From positions 1 through 48,625 of the forward strand of contig JAQVVM010000034.1 in NCBI GenBank assembly GCA_028698995.1: 48,625 nt of DNA. The letters are read 5' to 3'. This DNA comes from Bacteroidales bacterium. GTDB lineage: Bacteria > Bacteroidota > Bacteroidia > Bacteroidales > PXBB01. The notes below the pieces were generated by a model that worked only from the letters and a program-made list of their open reading frames with translations, had not been told where the DNA came from and made no database searches. Shown piece after piece: positions 9,250 to 18,233 of the stretch. The position numbers were made by a program, and so were the translations under genes. Each line of letters starts with the position of its first letter. The stretch's first letter is position 1.

Positions 9250-10716
9250 ATGCTAAGATACCTGTCTTTAATTTTTATTTTTACAATTCCATCAGTCTTT
9301 CAAATGACAGCATCCGAACTCATTGAAAGACGTATCAACGTACGTGCTGAGCTGATGTTTGAATACGACTCTCTGAATAATAGTATAACCGACAGTACCT
9401 ATTTTGATCTTAAGAAGATTGCTGTTCTTCAGGCCCAGATAATAAGATTAGACGAACAGATAATCAATGATTTGTCAGCCTATAAATTATCTTTTGAAGA
9501 ATTACAGATTCAATTCGATGAGCTTGAAGACAAAAATGAAAAGTTACATACAGAACTCGAAGATAAAAACAAAAACATTCAGTATGGCATTTATGGAGGC
9601 ACTTTCCTTGGTGGGTTATTATTGATTCTGATTTTTCTTTTTATTTTCAAAGCTGTAGCCCTTTCCAAGCAAAAGAAAAACTACAAATCCATTCTTGTAA
9701 TGAATGAAGCTATCAATAAAAAACTTGGAGAAAGACCACATGACAACGGTAATGTAACTGAACTGGAAAAGCAATTGGCATATAATAATGAAGTCATGTC
9801 CGAAAAAATAAGATTGGCAGAAGAAAGCAGACAGAAGGTTATGCAGGAAAATGAAAATATTTTAAGTCAAATAGCATCAAAAGAGGCACATTTTAAGTCT
9901 GAAATTGAACATGCCATAAAAAATTTAGAACAGCAGCTAACTGCCAAAGATTATCAAATTGAAAATCTCAAAAGGGAAATTGAAAGTTCCAATGTGATAT
10001 CAGCACCAAATAATGACTTCCTTGAAGAAATTGAAATTTACAAAAAGAGAATGGCTGCTTTAGAAGAAGATGTGAACACTAAAGAAAAAGAATTTTCAGA
10101 ACAGTTAAAAAACGAAAAATCGAGGTGGAGCGAGGAAATAAATCAAAAAAACAAGCAAATAGAGGAAGAAATGCTCCAAAATGAATCTTTGAAACAAAAA
10201 ATTAATTCATTGCTTTCTGATATAGAGAAAATGACTATTACAGCATCGGATGTGCAATTTGGAGAAGACAATAAATCGGTATTGTTGGAAGAAGAAATTA
10301 CCCAACTTAAAAATGAACTTGAAACATCACAAAAGCTTGTGCTTGAAAAAGATGCCATTATAAGTGAAATCAATTCTAAACTCAATCAGGAGTCTATAAA
10401 AAAATCGGAATCAACTGTATTATTGAATGAAGACGCCATTAGTTTAAACGATCAGGTTGAAGCACTAAAAACACGGCTTGAGCAAGCAGAAATAATACTA
10501 AAACAAAGAAATGACTCTATTCAGATGCTGGAGGAAGCTATCAGAAATAATCAAAGCGATGCTGAATTTGCACATGCTGCACCCGATATTCAAAAACTTA
10601 TTATGGAAAATAAATCCTTAAAATTGGAAGCTGAAGGTTTCAAAAAATTACTTGCCGAAGAACTGGAAGCACGTAAGGAAATTATTAAACTCCTTCATGA
10701 AATTAGAAAACAATAA
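9250..10716 (+). CDS. Membrane-anchored coiled-coil protein, unknown function
   Basis: A 488-aa protein not recognised as a known family. It has a signal-like hydrophobic N-terminus, a helical extracytoplasmic part with a coiled coil around 83-108, one clear membrane helix (about 114-136), then a very long Glu/Lys/Asn/Gln-rich coiled coil to the C-terminus. This layout suggests a structural or scaffolding role at the inner membrane with a rod-like cytoplasmic part. It precedes the ATP-grasp ligase gene by 46 bp in the same direction and may share its transcript. No catalytic motif is visible. Confidence 0.7.
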   Translation: MLRYLSLIFIFTIPSVFQMTASELIERRINVRAELMFEYDSLNNSITDSTYFDLKKIAVLQAQIIRLDEQIINDLSAYKLSFEELQIQFDELEDKNEKLHTELEDKNKNIQYGIYGGTFLGGLLLILIFLFIFKAVALSKQKKNYKSILVMNEAINKKLGERPHDNGNVTELEKQLAYNNEVMSEKIRLAEESRQKVMQENENILSQIASKEAHFKSEIEHAIKNLEQQLTAKDYQIENLKREIESSNVISAPNNDFLEEIEIYKKRMAALEEDVNTKEKEFSEQLKNEKSRWSEEINQKNKQIEEEMLQNESLKQKINSLLSDIEKMTITASDVQFGEDNKSVLLEEEITQLKNELETSQKLVLEKDAIISEINSKLNQESIKKSESTVLLNEDAISLNDQVEALKTRLEQAEIILKQRNDSIQMLEEAIRNNQSDAEFAHAAPDIQKLIMENKSLKLEAEGFKKLLAEELEARKEIIKLLHEIRKQ

Positions 10717-10762
10717 AACATAAATAATTATCATCAATTGTAATTAAAAAATAAAAAAAACT

Positions 10763-12778
10763 ATGGAAAATATGGACAGAGACAACAGTCTTGATGCTGC
10801 AAAAAAAATTATTGAAGCAGTGAGAAAACAATTTGAGATTGAAAATCAAAAAATCTACAACTACAGAACTGAGATTTTTAAAGAAAAAGATTTTAAACCT
10901 CGAAAGTTCTACACCTATAATGGTCCCAGTTTCTATCTTGACCGTCAGGCAGTGGTTTTCAACCTTTTTATAGCGCCTGAAGGCGATACTGTTGAATACT
11001 TCAAAGACGAAGTAGTTAAGTTTTTTCCAAAACTCGCAGACATCGAAACACCATATATTGTATATCTTTTTGCTGAAACAGTTATGCAGGTTATAAAAAT
11101 GGATATTGATCTGTTTGTGGGTAAATATTCTATAAGCAATGATGGTGACGAATATGTGATTGCCATCGAATATCTTGACGAAGAAATTGCCATTGAATCA
11201 GTATATCTTATTAGCGACTGGTTCAGGGCTTTATCAAACAAAAGAGAATTTGATTTTCAAGGTGAATTTACTAAATTGCAAGCTGATTTTGATAAAACAT
11301 TATTTGGCGGACCTACGTTATACTCTCTTATCGAAGCAGGTGTTAAGCTGAACATTCCGGTAACATACCTCTTTGAAGAAAATCAGTTCATGTGGGGTTA
11401 CGGAAGAAAACAACTGAGAGGCCGTTCTACAACATTCCAGACAGATAGTATTAAAGACACTGAATTTACCATGTTCAAAGATATGGTTGGCGATTTCCTT
11501 GAAATGTGTGGTTTCCCTACACCAAAAGGAAAAAATTGCTTTGATGAAAATGTTATTGTTGAAGAAGCGTTGAAAATTGGTTTCCCCGTAGTTGTTAAAC
11601 CTGTTGCAGGGCATAAAGGACAGGGCGTAACTACAAATATACAATCAGAGAGTGAAGTAAGGGTAGCTTTTAATAAAATTGTAAAAGCTGCAAAAGAAGA
11701 AGGTGTTAATTTTGACGGAGCCCTTGTACAACAACAGATACATGGTACCGACCACCGTTTAATTTCTATCGGAGGTAAGTTCATTGCAGCCCTTGAAAGA
11801 GTTCCAGCTTTTGTAGATGGGGATGGTAAAAACACTATTGAACAACTTATTATTGAGGAAAATGCTAAAATCATTAGATTGGATAATGCCCGTTCACCCC
11901 TTTGCAAAATTAAAATTGATGAAAACCTCATTGACTTCCTGAAGTTGCAGCACCTTTCGTTAAATAGTATACCCGAACAAGGTGTAAGAATAACTTTAAG
12001 ACGCGTTGCCAACATATCTGCAGGTGGTGTTTCCATAAATGTTACCGACAAAATGCACCCTCTGAATATCAAACTCGTTGAAGACATTGCAGGCTACTTT
12101 GATGTAAAAGCATTAGGAATTGACGTTTTGGCAGCAGATATTTCCCAACCTTGGAATGAGGGTAATTTCGGCATTATTGAAATCAATGCCGGCCCCGGTG
12201 TATTCATGCACTTAGCCCCTGCCTATGGTGGTTCTATTGATGTTCCAAAACATATTATCAGATCTCATTTCCCCGAAGGAGATGATGGAAGAATCCCAAT
12301 TATTGCAACAAATAAAGTTTCCTTGAATTTTGCACAAATGCTCAGAAATAAACTAATGGACATTAAACCCGATATTTTCTATGCCAGTCTTACTGATGAG
12401 GGCGTTTATTTCAATGGTACCTATTTCTATAATAACCCAAAACACGATCAGAATGTTAAAATAATTGTACGTCAACCTAAACTTGATTTTGCACTCATCA
12501 AACATAATAAAGATGACATTTACGACTACGGTTTATTCCATTCAGGTGCCGATATTGTTATTCTTAATAATGCTGACTATGCCGAAGAAGTAACACTTAA
12601 AGATCAGCTTTTTAAACAAGGCCTGCTTATCGAGATTTCAGAAAATAAAATAACTTTATTTATTGGTAACGACGAAGTTACAAGCAAGCATTTTGATAAT
12701 GATCAGGAAAAAGATAATCAGTTGATTGAAATAATTTCTCCTTATCTTAATGACATCATCAAAAGACATGAAATTTAA
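10763..12778 (+). CDS. Cyanophycin-synthetase-like ATP-grasp ligase with degenerate Mur-ligase domain
   Basis: A 671-aa protein collinear with cyanophycin synthetase (CphA). The N-domain contains NGPSFYLDRQAVVF (53-66, cf. the RGPN.W motif) and WGYGRKQLRGRSTT (211-224). The ATP-grasp domain is intact: PVVVKPVAGHKGQGV (275-289), GTDHRLISIGGKFIAALERVPA (328-349), GDGKNTI, VANISAGGVSINVTD (415-429), and the metal-binding EINAGPG (473-479; E473, N475). After DGRIPI (508-513) CphA continues into the Mur-like domain P-loop; here that loop is missing (IATNKVS), yet TDEGVYFNG (544-552) and RQPKLDFALI (570-579) still resemble it. The chain stops about 200 residues short of CphA1. The second active site is therefore dead, as in cyanobacterial CphA2. 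Product unknown; it may ligate amino acids or dipeptides. Confidence 0.85.
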   Translation: MENMDRDNSLDAAKKIIEAVRKQFEIENQKIYNYRTEIFKEKDFKPRKFYTYNGPSFYLDRQAVVFNLFIAPEGDTVEYFKDEVVKFFPKLADIETPYIVYLFAETVMQVIKMDIDLFVGKYSISNDGDEYVIAIEYLDEEIAIESVYLISDWFRALSNKREFDFQGEFTKLQADFDKTLFGGPTLYSLIEAGVKLNIPVTYLFEENQFMWGYGRKQLRGRSTTFQTDSIKDTEFTMFKDMVGDFLEMCGFPTPKGKNCFDENVIVEEALKIGFPVVVKPVAGHKGQGVTTNIQSESEVRVAFNKIVKAAKEEGVNFDGALVQQQIHGTDHRLISIGGKFIAALERVPAFVDGDGKNTIEQLIIEENAKIIRLDNARSPLCKIKIDENLIDFLKLQHLSLNSIPEQGVRITLRRVANISAGGVSINVTDKMHPLNIKLVEDIAGYFDVKALGIDVLAADISQPWNEGNFGIIEINAGPGVFMHLAPAYGGSIDVPKHIIRSHFPEGDDGRIPIIATNKVSLNFAQMLRNKLMDIKPDIFYASLTDEGVYFNGTYFYNNPKHDQNVKIIVRQPKLDFALIKHNKDDIYDYGLFHSGADIVILNNADYAEEVTLKDQLFKQGLLIEISENKITLFIGNDEVTSKHFDNDQEKDNQLIEIISPYLNDIIKRHEI

Positions 12779-13619
12779 GCTTTTATCTGCTTTAATTTTA
12801 TTTTTCTTATTCTCTCTTCAGTATTGCAAAAAGGATGATTCTGATTTAAGTTCAGACAAAAAACAAACATTGAGAGGTGTTTCCTACGGTGAACACAAAA
12901 GGCATGTTTTTGATATTGCATTACCCAAAGACAGGACAACTCAAACCCCTGTTGTTATTTTTATTCATGGTGGCGCTTGGGTTCTTGGAGACAAGAGCGT
13001 TTTTGCAAGCGAAATTCAACAATTTGCAGATGCAGGAATAGCTTGTGCTACCATGAATTATCGTTATGCTTCAAATACTTCTGATATTCATCACCCTGAT
13101 TTGCCCAATGACATAAAAAAAGCAGTTGATTTTATTTCTTCAAAATCTGAACTGTGGCAGGTTTCAGCAGACAATTTTGGCCTTGTAGGGCATAGTGCAG
13201 GAGGTCATTTATCCCTGATTACTTCATACATGTTCAATGATGGAAAGATAAAAGCTTGTGCTTCATGGGCAGGCCCGGTTGACTTTGTTGACGCTGAACA
13301 ACTAAGTATTTCCAGCTCCGGGGATGTTTTTGAGACATATCTGGGTTTAGAGCTTACAAGCACTTCCGATACACTTGCCTATAAAAATGCATCACCATTC
13401 TGGACTGTTAATACCACGTCCATCCCAACTTTACTAATTCATGGAACCGAAGACGATGGTGTCCCCTACTCCAATGCCGTAAAAATGAAAGCAAAGCTGG
13501 ATAGTCTGAATGTTATCAGCTCTTTTACAACACTTGATGGATCGGGCCATATCTGGACAGGGAATACACTTGAAGAAGCCAGACTAAAAACCTTGAACTG
13601 GTTTAAAGAGAATTTGTAA
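12768..13619 (+). CDS. Alpha/beta-hydrolase (BD-FAE/HSL-like) esterase lipoprotein
   Basis: I take the ATG at 12768, which overlaps the end of the ligase gene by 11 bp, because it gives a clean SPII signal peptide (hydrophobic 4-16, lipobox SLQYC, C20); the in-frame ATG at 12750 would add six polar residues. The protein is 283 aa. It has the oxyanion motif HGGAW (67-71), nucleophile elbow GHSAGG (S143), acid in GTEDDGVP and His in GSGHIW. This fits esterases of the BD-FAE/hormone-sensitive-lipase type, including carbohydrate acetyl- or feruloyl-esterases and peptide hydrolases. The overlap suggests translational coupling to the ATP-grasp ligase; whether it acts on the ligase product is unknown. 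Confidence 0.82.
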   Translation: MKFKLLSALILFFLFSLQYCKKDDSDLSSDKKQTLRGVSYGEHKRHVFDIALPKDRTTQTPVVIFIHGGAWVLGDKSVFASEIQQFADAGIACATMNYRYASNTSDIHHPDLPNDIKKAVDFISSKSELWQVSADNFGLVGHSAGGHLSLITSYMFNDGKIKACASWAGPVDFVDAEQLSISSSGDVFETYLGLELTSTSDTLAYKNASPFWTVNTTSIPTLLIHGTEDDGVPYSNAVKMKAKLDSLNVISSFTTLDGSGHIWTGNTLEEARLKTLNWFKENL

Positions 13620-13667
13620 TATTTATTTTATTATAGAGATAGAGCACTCTGCTAAATAAAAAAAAAG

Positions 13668-13675
13668 TATATTTG
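13668..13675 (+). promoter_or_regulatory. Candidate -7 box (TATATTTG) for the DUF4249-like gene
   Basis: Exact TANNTTTG, 17 bp before the ATG at 13693. No TTTG at -33. Confidence 0.55.
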
Positions 13676-13692
13676 CAATAAATTATTTTCGA

Positions 13693-14751
13693 ATGATACG
13701 TCTATATTTTGTTGTCATAATTTTTTCACTCCTTTTGTCGTCTGCATGTAAAACTGATTTTGATATTAACGCTGATTATAAAGACATCACCATCATTTAT
13801 TGTCTACTGAATCAGAAAGATACCGTTCATTATGCCCGTATCAACAGAGCTTTTCTTGGAGAAGGCAATGCACTCATTTTAGCACAGGACCCACAAAATT
13901 CACTCTACCCTTATGAAGATATAGAGGTTACTATGGAAGAGTGGTTGAATGAAAACCTTCAAACAACCTATACTTTGGACACCGTTATTTTGAATGATAA
14001 AGAACCCGGTGTCTTTTCTTCTCCATCTCATGTCTTATATTCTTTCACGGCACATCTTAATGAAAATGCAACCTACAAAATTATTGTCAGAAATACAAAA
14101 CTTGGAAAAATAATCGAAGGTGAGACAAAAATAGTAACCGATTTCAAACTTGAAAAGCCCTATATGCCTCCTGTACCTCCCCCACCTCAGGTTTATGTGC
14201 ATCCATTTATCAGTTTTATAGGTACTTCTCCCATAATTCTTGAATGGTTATCTGCTAAAAATGGCAAAAGATATCAGGTACTTATGCGTTACTATTACAG
14301 TGTAACTGACCTGCTTGAATCAACTACTGATACCATCAGTATTGACTGGAATCTGGGTACATTAAAATCTCCAGATACGGGTGGTAATGAAATTATGAAG
14401 ACTGAGATTAACAAAGAAGGGTTTTACATTATGCTTAAAGATAATATTGATTACAACCCTCAGGTCAAGCGTAAATCCTTATACCTCGATTTTATTTTTT
14501 CTGTCGCTGGTGAAGAATTCAATACCTATATGGAAGTAAATGAACCTTCATCAAGCTTGATTCAGGAAAAACCGCTTTACACAAATATCAGCAACGGTAT
14601 AGGATTATTTAACAGCAGGTTTATTAAAGATGAACTTTCTGCTGCTGACCAAAGACCTATGAGATTTCAGCTCAACCCTCAATCCATCTCTGAACTTATA
14701 AACGGACAACATACCAATAAGCTTGGTTTCATCAATCCTGACACAAATTAG
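13693..14751 (+). CDS. DUF4249-like lipoprotein
   Basis: A 352-aa lipoprotein (lipobox SSAC, C19). The early part (DYKDITIIYCLLNQKDTVHYARINRAF, broken here as DYKDITIIYCLLNQ then DTVHYARINRAF) and the late YTNISNGIGLF resemble the DUF4249 family. These are immunoglobulin-like outer-membrane lipoproteins of Bacteroidota, often near TonB-dependent receptors. A proline-rich stretch (PPVPPPPQ) lies near residue 160. No TonB receptor is next to it here. It is convergent with the nuclease gene (2 bp). The family call is tentative; the lipoprotein nature is clear. Confidence 0.6.
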   Translation: MIRLYFVVIIFSLLLSSACKTDFDINADYKDITIIYCLLNQKDTVHYARINRAFLGEGNALILAQDPQNSLYPYEDIEVTMEEWLNENLQTTYTLDTVILNDKEPGVFSSPSHVLYSFTAHLNENATYKIIVRNTKLGKIIEGETKIVTDFKLEKPYMPPVPPPPQVYVHPFISFIGTSPIILEWLSAKNGKRYQVLMRYYYSVTDLLESTTDTISIDWNLGTLKSPDTGGNEIMKTEINKEGFYIMLKDNIDYNPQVKRKSLYLDFIFSVAGEEFNTYMEVNEPSSSLIQEKPLYTNISNGIGLFNSRFIKDELSAADQRPMRFQLNPQSISELINGQHTNKLGFINPDTN

Positions 14752-14753
14752 CT

Positions 14754-16217
14754 TTAGATTTTTTTCTTCAGAAAACTAATCAAACGGTCAAGATATCTGA
14801 TATTATCTGAGCTGTAGGACAGTAAGCTCTGCATTGCATCCTGCATTATTTGTTTATTATCAACAGCATAGTTATCCATAAAAACAGCAGTCGCTTCATA
14901 AATATTATTGATGTCTTTCTTCTTAAATGTATTTTTAAGGTTCAGCTCCGTCAAAACATTTTCAAAATCAAAAGTGCCATTAATTTTGGAAGAAATAAAA
15001 AGACCATCATTGAAGACCTCTTTTATCCCAATTAATTTATCTGTAAAAGATTTATTGTTTAGCAATACAGATGCTTCATTATGATTAATATTCCTAAGTG
15101 CATTTAATAAAAAGAGCTTGTCATAGGTTATAATAGAATCATATTGCAAAGCTATCTGATTTAAAAATTCAATAAATGGCACATGTGTTCCTGCTACATG
15201 GGTATAATAATAATGAGTTGTATTATTAATTTCATTAACGGGCACAACAGTAACAGAAAATGGAAAGAAATTATATGGAGAAGCATTTTCAACAAGAGGG
15301 AAAGCTGATTTGAAGCCTAAGACATCGATATAACAACTTTTCACACCCACTTTATTCAGGTAAGCTTCTAAGACAGGCTTATCAATATAATCCTTTTTAT
15401 CAAACAGACATTGAATACGTAGAGATACTATACCATCCAATTCAGCATTTTTGTTTAGCTGTTCAATGGTTTCGAAACCTTTCTCTAAAAGATCAAAACG
15501 TTTCTCAATGCCAAGGAATTCAACATTTAGAATAGAATTGGTATGGCGGTACTTTTTCCAGCAATAACCCAGAAAATCGCAATCATAGGGTGTATAACAA
15601 TGAACTCCAACTTCTCTTTCGGGGATGCTTTCATTGGCTAGAATTTCCTTTTGTTTTATAACTTCAGAGGAAATCATCTGCTGGCGTGATAGAACATCAT
15701 CCAAAACACTTTGGATGGAGAATAGACCAAAGACATCCACTTCTCCTTTTCGGGTGTATTTTTCGTTCATATAAATAAGGGACATGTCTCTAACAGGTAT
15801 TCCTGTTCCACTTAACACATAGTACTGGAGCGCAGCATCATTCAAATAAGTTTCACTGATTTCCAAAGAGCTTTTCACTTCATAGGCATACCAATGGCCA
15901 TCCTTGTATGTCAGAATATCAAGGAAAATCAGCACATCATTATACATAAAAGAAGCTTCATAAATTACAGGTGTTTTTTGCTCAACATGAAAAGCTGTAA
16001 GTTCCAAAGCCTTTTTGTAGTGGTAGTGCGATTTGGGCTTTAAGTCAATGCCTCCGGGAAAGAATTGCTGTGCATAATAACCTATGTCAGTGCCCCTTTT
16101 AAATTTTGATAGTTTTTCAGGGCTGAGCCAATCGCGAAATTTACTATGATGCTTGTAAAGGTAAACATACTTGTGGCATTGTAAGCCCTTTATGAATGAA
16201 GTTTTTGAAAGAGACAC
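14754..16217 (-). CDS. Cas4/PD-(D/E)XK nuclease fused to DUF2779-like domain
   Basis: A 487-aa protein. The N-terminal half is Cas4-like. C14 (GLQC) and the later cluster C207, C213, C219 (CYTPYDCDFLGYC) are placed like an iron-sulfur site, and the PD-(D/E)XK core is D100 (FLDI) with E113 and K115 (EVKSS). The C-terminal half is positioned like the RNase-H-like DUF2779 domain, but where the family has D-x-E (LDFET-like) this protein has YIDVLGF (297-302), so the exonuclease metal site looks lost. It is the last gene of a folK-dNK-exonuclease-nuclease operon, and a separate DEDD exonuclease is encoded 8 bp upstream. A DNA repair/processing role is likely. No CRISPR array is present. Confidence 0.72.
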   Translation of the reverse strand: MSLSKTSFIKGLQCHKYVYLYKHHSKFRDWLSPEKLSKFKRGTDIGYYAQQFFPGGIDLKPKSHYHYKKALELTAFHVEQKTPVIYEASFMYNDVLIFLDILTYKDGHWYAYEVKSSLEISETYLNDAALQYYVLSGTGIPVRDMSLIYMNEKYTRKGEVDVFGLFSIQSVLDDVLSRQQMISSEVIKQKEILANESIPEREVGVHCYTPYDCDFLGYCWKKYRHTNSILNVEFLGIEKRFDLLEKGFETIEQLNKNAELDGIVSLRIQCLFDKKDYIDKPVLEAYLNKVGVKSCYIDVLGFKSAFPLVENASPYNFFPFSVTVVPVNEINNTTHYYYTHVAGTHVPFIEFLNQIALQYDSIITYDKLFLLNALRNINHNEASVLLNNKSFTDKLIGIKEVFNDGLFISSKINGTFDFENVLTELNLKNTFKKKDINNIYEATAVFMDNYAVDNKQIMQDAMQSLLSYSSDNIRYLDRLISFLKKKI

Positions 16218-16225
16218 CCTGCCAA

Positions 16226-16948
16226 TTATAAAATGATTTGTTGAGCTTCATCAATAAGTGGTTCTCCCTGATAACGCAGAAAAAGTTGAATGATAGCCAC
16301 AACATCTTTCTGGCAGTATTTAACAATACGCTCAAGGTCCTTCTCTACCCAATAGACGTGGCATACCTGACTGCCGTCAATATCATCTTTAGGAGTTGGA
16401 ATGTCAAAAACTGCTGCAAGCAATTCAAGAGAAGTGTAATTCTTGTAATCACCAAATTTCCACAATTCCATGGTATCCAAAAGATTCACTTCCCAAGGCT
16501 TTTTCCCCGGTGTGTTCAATATGTCAGGAACCTGAATACCGTTTATCAGCATACGGCGTGCAATAAACGGAAAATCAAATTCTTTTCCGTTATGAGCACA
16601 CAAGGTCTTATCATTATCTTTGTAATGCTTATTAAGTAAGTTTGCAAAGTTTAACAGCAGCATCTTTTCATCCTTGTCATAAAATGATTTTAACCTGATT
16701 TTACGAACACCATTTTCTTCGGTAACATAACCTACCGAAACACAGATAATTTTCCCGAATTCAGAGTAAATACCTGCCCTTTCATAAATATCTGAAGGCT
16801 TAAGCTCCGGTTTGTTTTGTAGAAAATATTCTGCTTTCTTTGTCCAGAGTTTTTTCATTTTTTCGGGTAAGTCTTCATATGAAGGATAAAGAGGCGCTGT
16901 TTCAACATCTAAGAAAAGTATGTTTTCAATGTTTTTTTGAATTAGCAT
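16226..16948 (-). CDS. DEDDy 3'-5' exonuclease, PolB-exonuclease-like
   Basis: A 240-aa RNase-H-fold exonuclease. ExoI motif FLDVET gives D14 and E16, ExoII AHNGKEFDFPF gives D125, and ExoIII YCQKD (Y211, D215) makes it a DEDDy enzyme. The pattern is that of the predicted 3'-5' exonucleases related to the PolB proofreading domain, encoded as a free-standing protein. It lies 18 bp after the deoxynucleoside kinase gene and 8 bp before the Cas4/DUF2779-like gene. It could supply the exonuclease activity that the neighbour's degenerate domain lacks (inference). Confidence 0.85.
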   Translation of the reverse strand: MLIQKNIENILFLDVETAPLYPSYEDLPEKMKKLWTKKAEYFLQNKPELKPSDIYERAGIYSEFGKIICVSVGYVTEENGVRKIRLKSFYDKDEKMLLLNFANLLNKHYKDNDKTLCAHNGKEFDFPFIARRMLINGIQVPDILNTPGKKPWEVNLLDTMELWKFGDYKNYTSLELLAAVFDIPTPKDDIDGSQVCHVYWVEKDLERIVKYCQKDVVAIIQLFLRYQGEPLIDEAQQIIL

Positions 16949-16966
16949 AAATTTTTTATTTAAAAA

Positions 16967-17605
16967 TTACAAAATAATTCTATTATCACCCAAATTATAA
17001 TCTCTCTCAAAAATAACGTTTTTAATTCTATTATAATCATTATCATTATTGACAAAATCTACATTATTGGTGTCAATAATCAAGATTTTTGATTTTTCAT
17101 TGTTATACTTGATATAATCCAGATAACCATTCTGAATTTTTTGCAAATAGTCTTTCTGGATTGATTTTTCATAAGAACGTCCTCTTTTGTGAATGTTTTT
17201 TATCAGATTATCCACATCCACATATAAAAACACTAGTAAATCAGGCTTTGGAAGTGAAGAATGAATGATATTAAACAACCTGCTGAACAATTTAAATTCA
17301 TCTGCAGGAAGGGTGTTCTGTGCAAAAATCAATGTTTTGTAAAAAAAATAATCTGCTACAGTAAAATCTTTAAAAAGGTCTTGTTTTGAAAGATCATCTT
17401 TCAGTTGCTGGTACCTTTCGGCAAGAAAAGTAAGCTCTAGTGGAAATGCATATTTGGAGGGGTCTTCATAGAATTTGGCAAGAAAAGGATTGTCTGCAAA
17501 TTGTTCAAGTACAAGTTTGGCATTGAGGTCATGAGCAATACGTGAACTCAGACTGGTTTTGCCTGATCCGATATTGCCCTCAATAACCAAATAATTATAC
17601 TTCAT
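16967..17605 (-). CDS. Deoxynucleoside kinase
   Basis: A 212-aa kinase of the dNK/dGK-dAK family that phosphorylates deoxynucleosides for salvage. P-loop GNIGSGKT (10-17), the substrate-side LEQFADNPFL (33-42), DYFFYKTLIFA where the family carries its substrate-binding Asp/Phe, and a LID with RGRSYE are visible. Length is normal. Its start overlaps the end of folK by 11 bp, a pairing common in Bacteroidota. Substrate (purine or pyrimidine) cannot be fixed from sequence. Confidence 0.9.
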   Translation of the reverse strand: MKYNYLVIEGNIGSGKTSLSSRIAHDLNAKLVLEQFADNPFLAKFYEDPSKYAFPLELTFLAERYQQLKDDLSKQDLFKDFTVADYFFYKTLIFAQNTLPADEFKLFSRLFNIIHSSLPKPDLLVFLYVDVDNLIKNIHKRGRSYEKSIQKDYLQKIQNGYLDYIKYNNEKSKILIIDTNNVDFVNNDNDYNRIKNVIFERDYNLGDNRIIL

Positions 17606-18119
17606 AGGCGGTTGCTTTTGATTCAGTATTTAGAATATTGACTATAGAATTGTCAGGGCAATCCTTATACATATCCAAAACAGTCTTATGACTCAAAGGA
17701 TGCACATAATTCGGAGCAATATCCATCAATGGAAGAAGCGCAAATTTTCTGTTTTCTATTTCGGGATGAGGAATGGTAAGAAAAGGCGTTTCAATAACCT
17801 CCTGTCCGTAAAAAAGAATATCAATATCAATAGATCGTGGTGCATACGAACGGTTGCCTTCCATTCTTTGCCTACCAAGTTCATGTTCTATGATATGAAC
17901 AGTGTTTAATAATTGTTCAGACGACAGGTTTGTCTTAACACTAATAGCTTGATTTACAAACCATTGAGGACATTCAAAGCCCCATGGTTCTGTTTCATAC
18001 ATGTGTGATAATAACTCAACAGCACCAATATTCTGTTTAATCATTTTAACAGCAAGCTTGATGAATTCTGTGCGCTCTCCTATATTGCTACCCAACAATA
18101 ATATAGCTCTTTGTGTCAT
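17595..18119 (-). CDS. folK: 2-amino-4-hydroxy-6-hydroxymethyldihydropteridine diphosphokinase
   Basis: HPPK of folate synthesis, which transfers pyrophosphate from ATP to hydroxymethyldihydropterin. Visible are LLLGSNIGER, ETEPWGF, FVNQAI, the metal-binding RSIDIDILFY (two Asp) and IPHPEIENRKFALLPL. At 174 aa it is a normal single-domain FolK. First gene of the operon that continues into the deoxynucleoside kinase, exonuclease and Cas4-like nuclease. Confidence 0.95.
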   Translation of the reverse strand: MTQRAILLLGSNIGERTEFIKLAVKMIKQNIGAVELLSHMYETEPWGFECPQWFVNQAISVKTNLSSEQLLNTVHIIEHELGRQRMEGNRSYAPRSIDIDILFYGQEVIETPFLTIPHPEIENRKFALLPLMDIAPNYVHPLSHKTVLDMYKDCPDNSIVNILNTESKATAYEV

Positions 18120-18136
18120 GAAAATTAATTTATCTT

Positions 18137-18144
18137 CAAAAGTA
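18137..18144 (-). promoter_or_regulatory. Candidate -7 box (TACTTTTG) for the folK operon
   Basis: On the minus strand TACTTTTG ends 17 bp before the folK ATG. The -33 region is T-rich without TTTG. Confidence 0.5.
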
Positions 18145-18233
18145 ATATGTTTTTTGAGAAAAAAAATAAAACAGATAAAAAAAACTAATTTTACAAATTA
18201 AAATAAAACATAAGCAAATCAGAAATTTATAAA

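Noticed and set aside
12750-12767. Earlier ATG for the alpha/beta hydrolase
   Set aside because: It adds MTSSKD before a complete lipoprotein signal peptide. The ATG at 12768 is the better start.
14754-16948. CRISPR-Cas locus suggested by a Cas4-like protein
   Set aside because: No repeat-spacer array and no cas1, cas2 or effector gene in the window. The protein fits the DUF2779 group.
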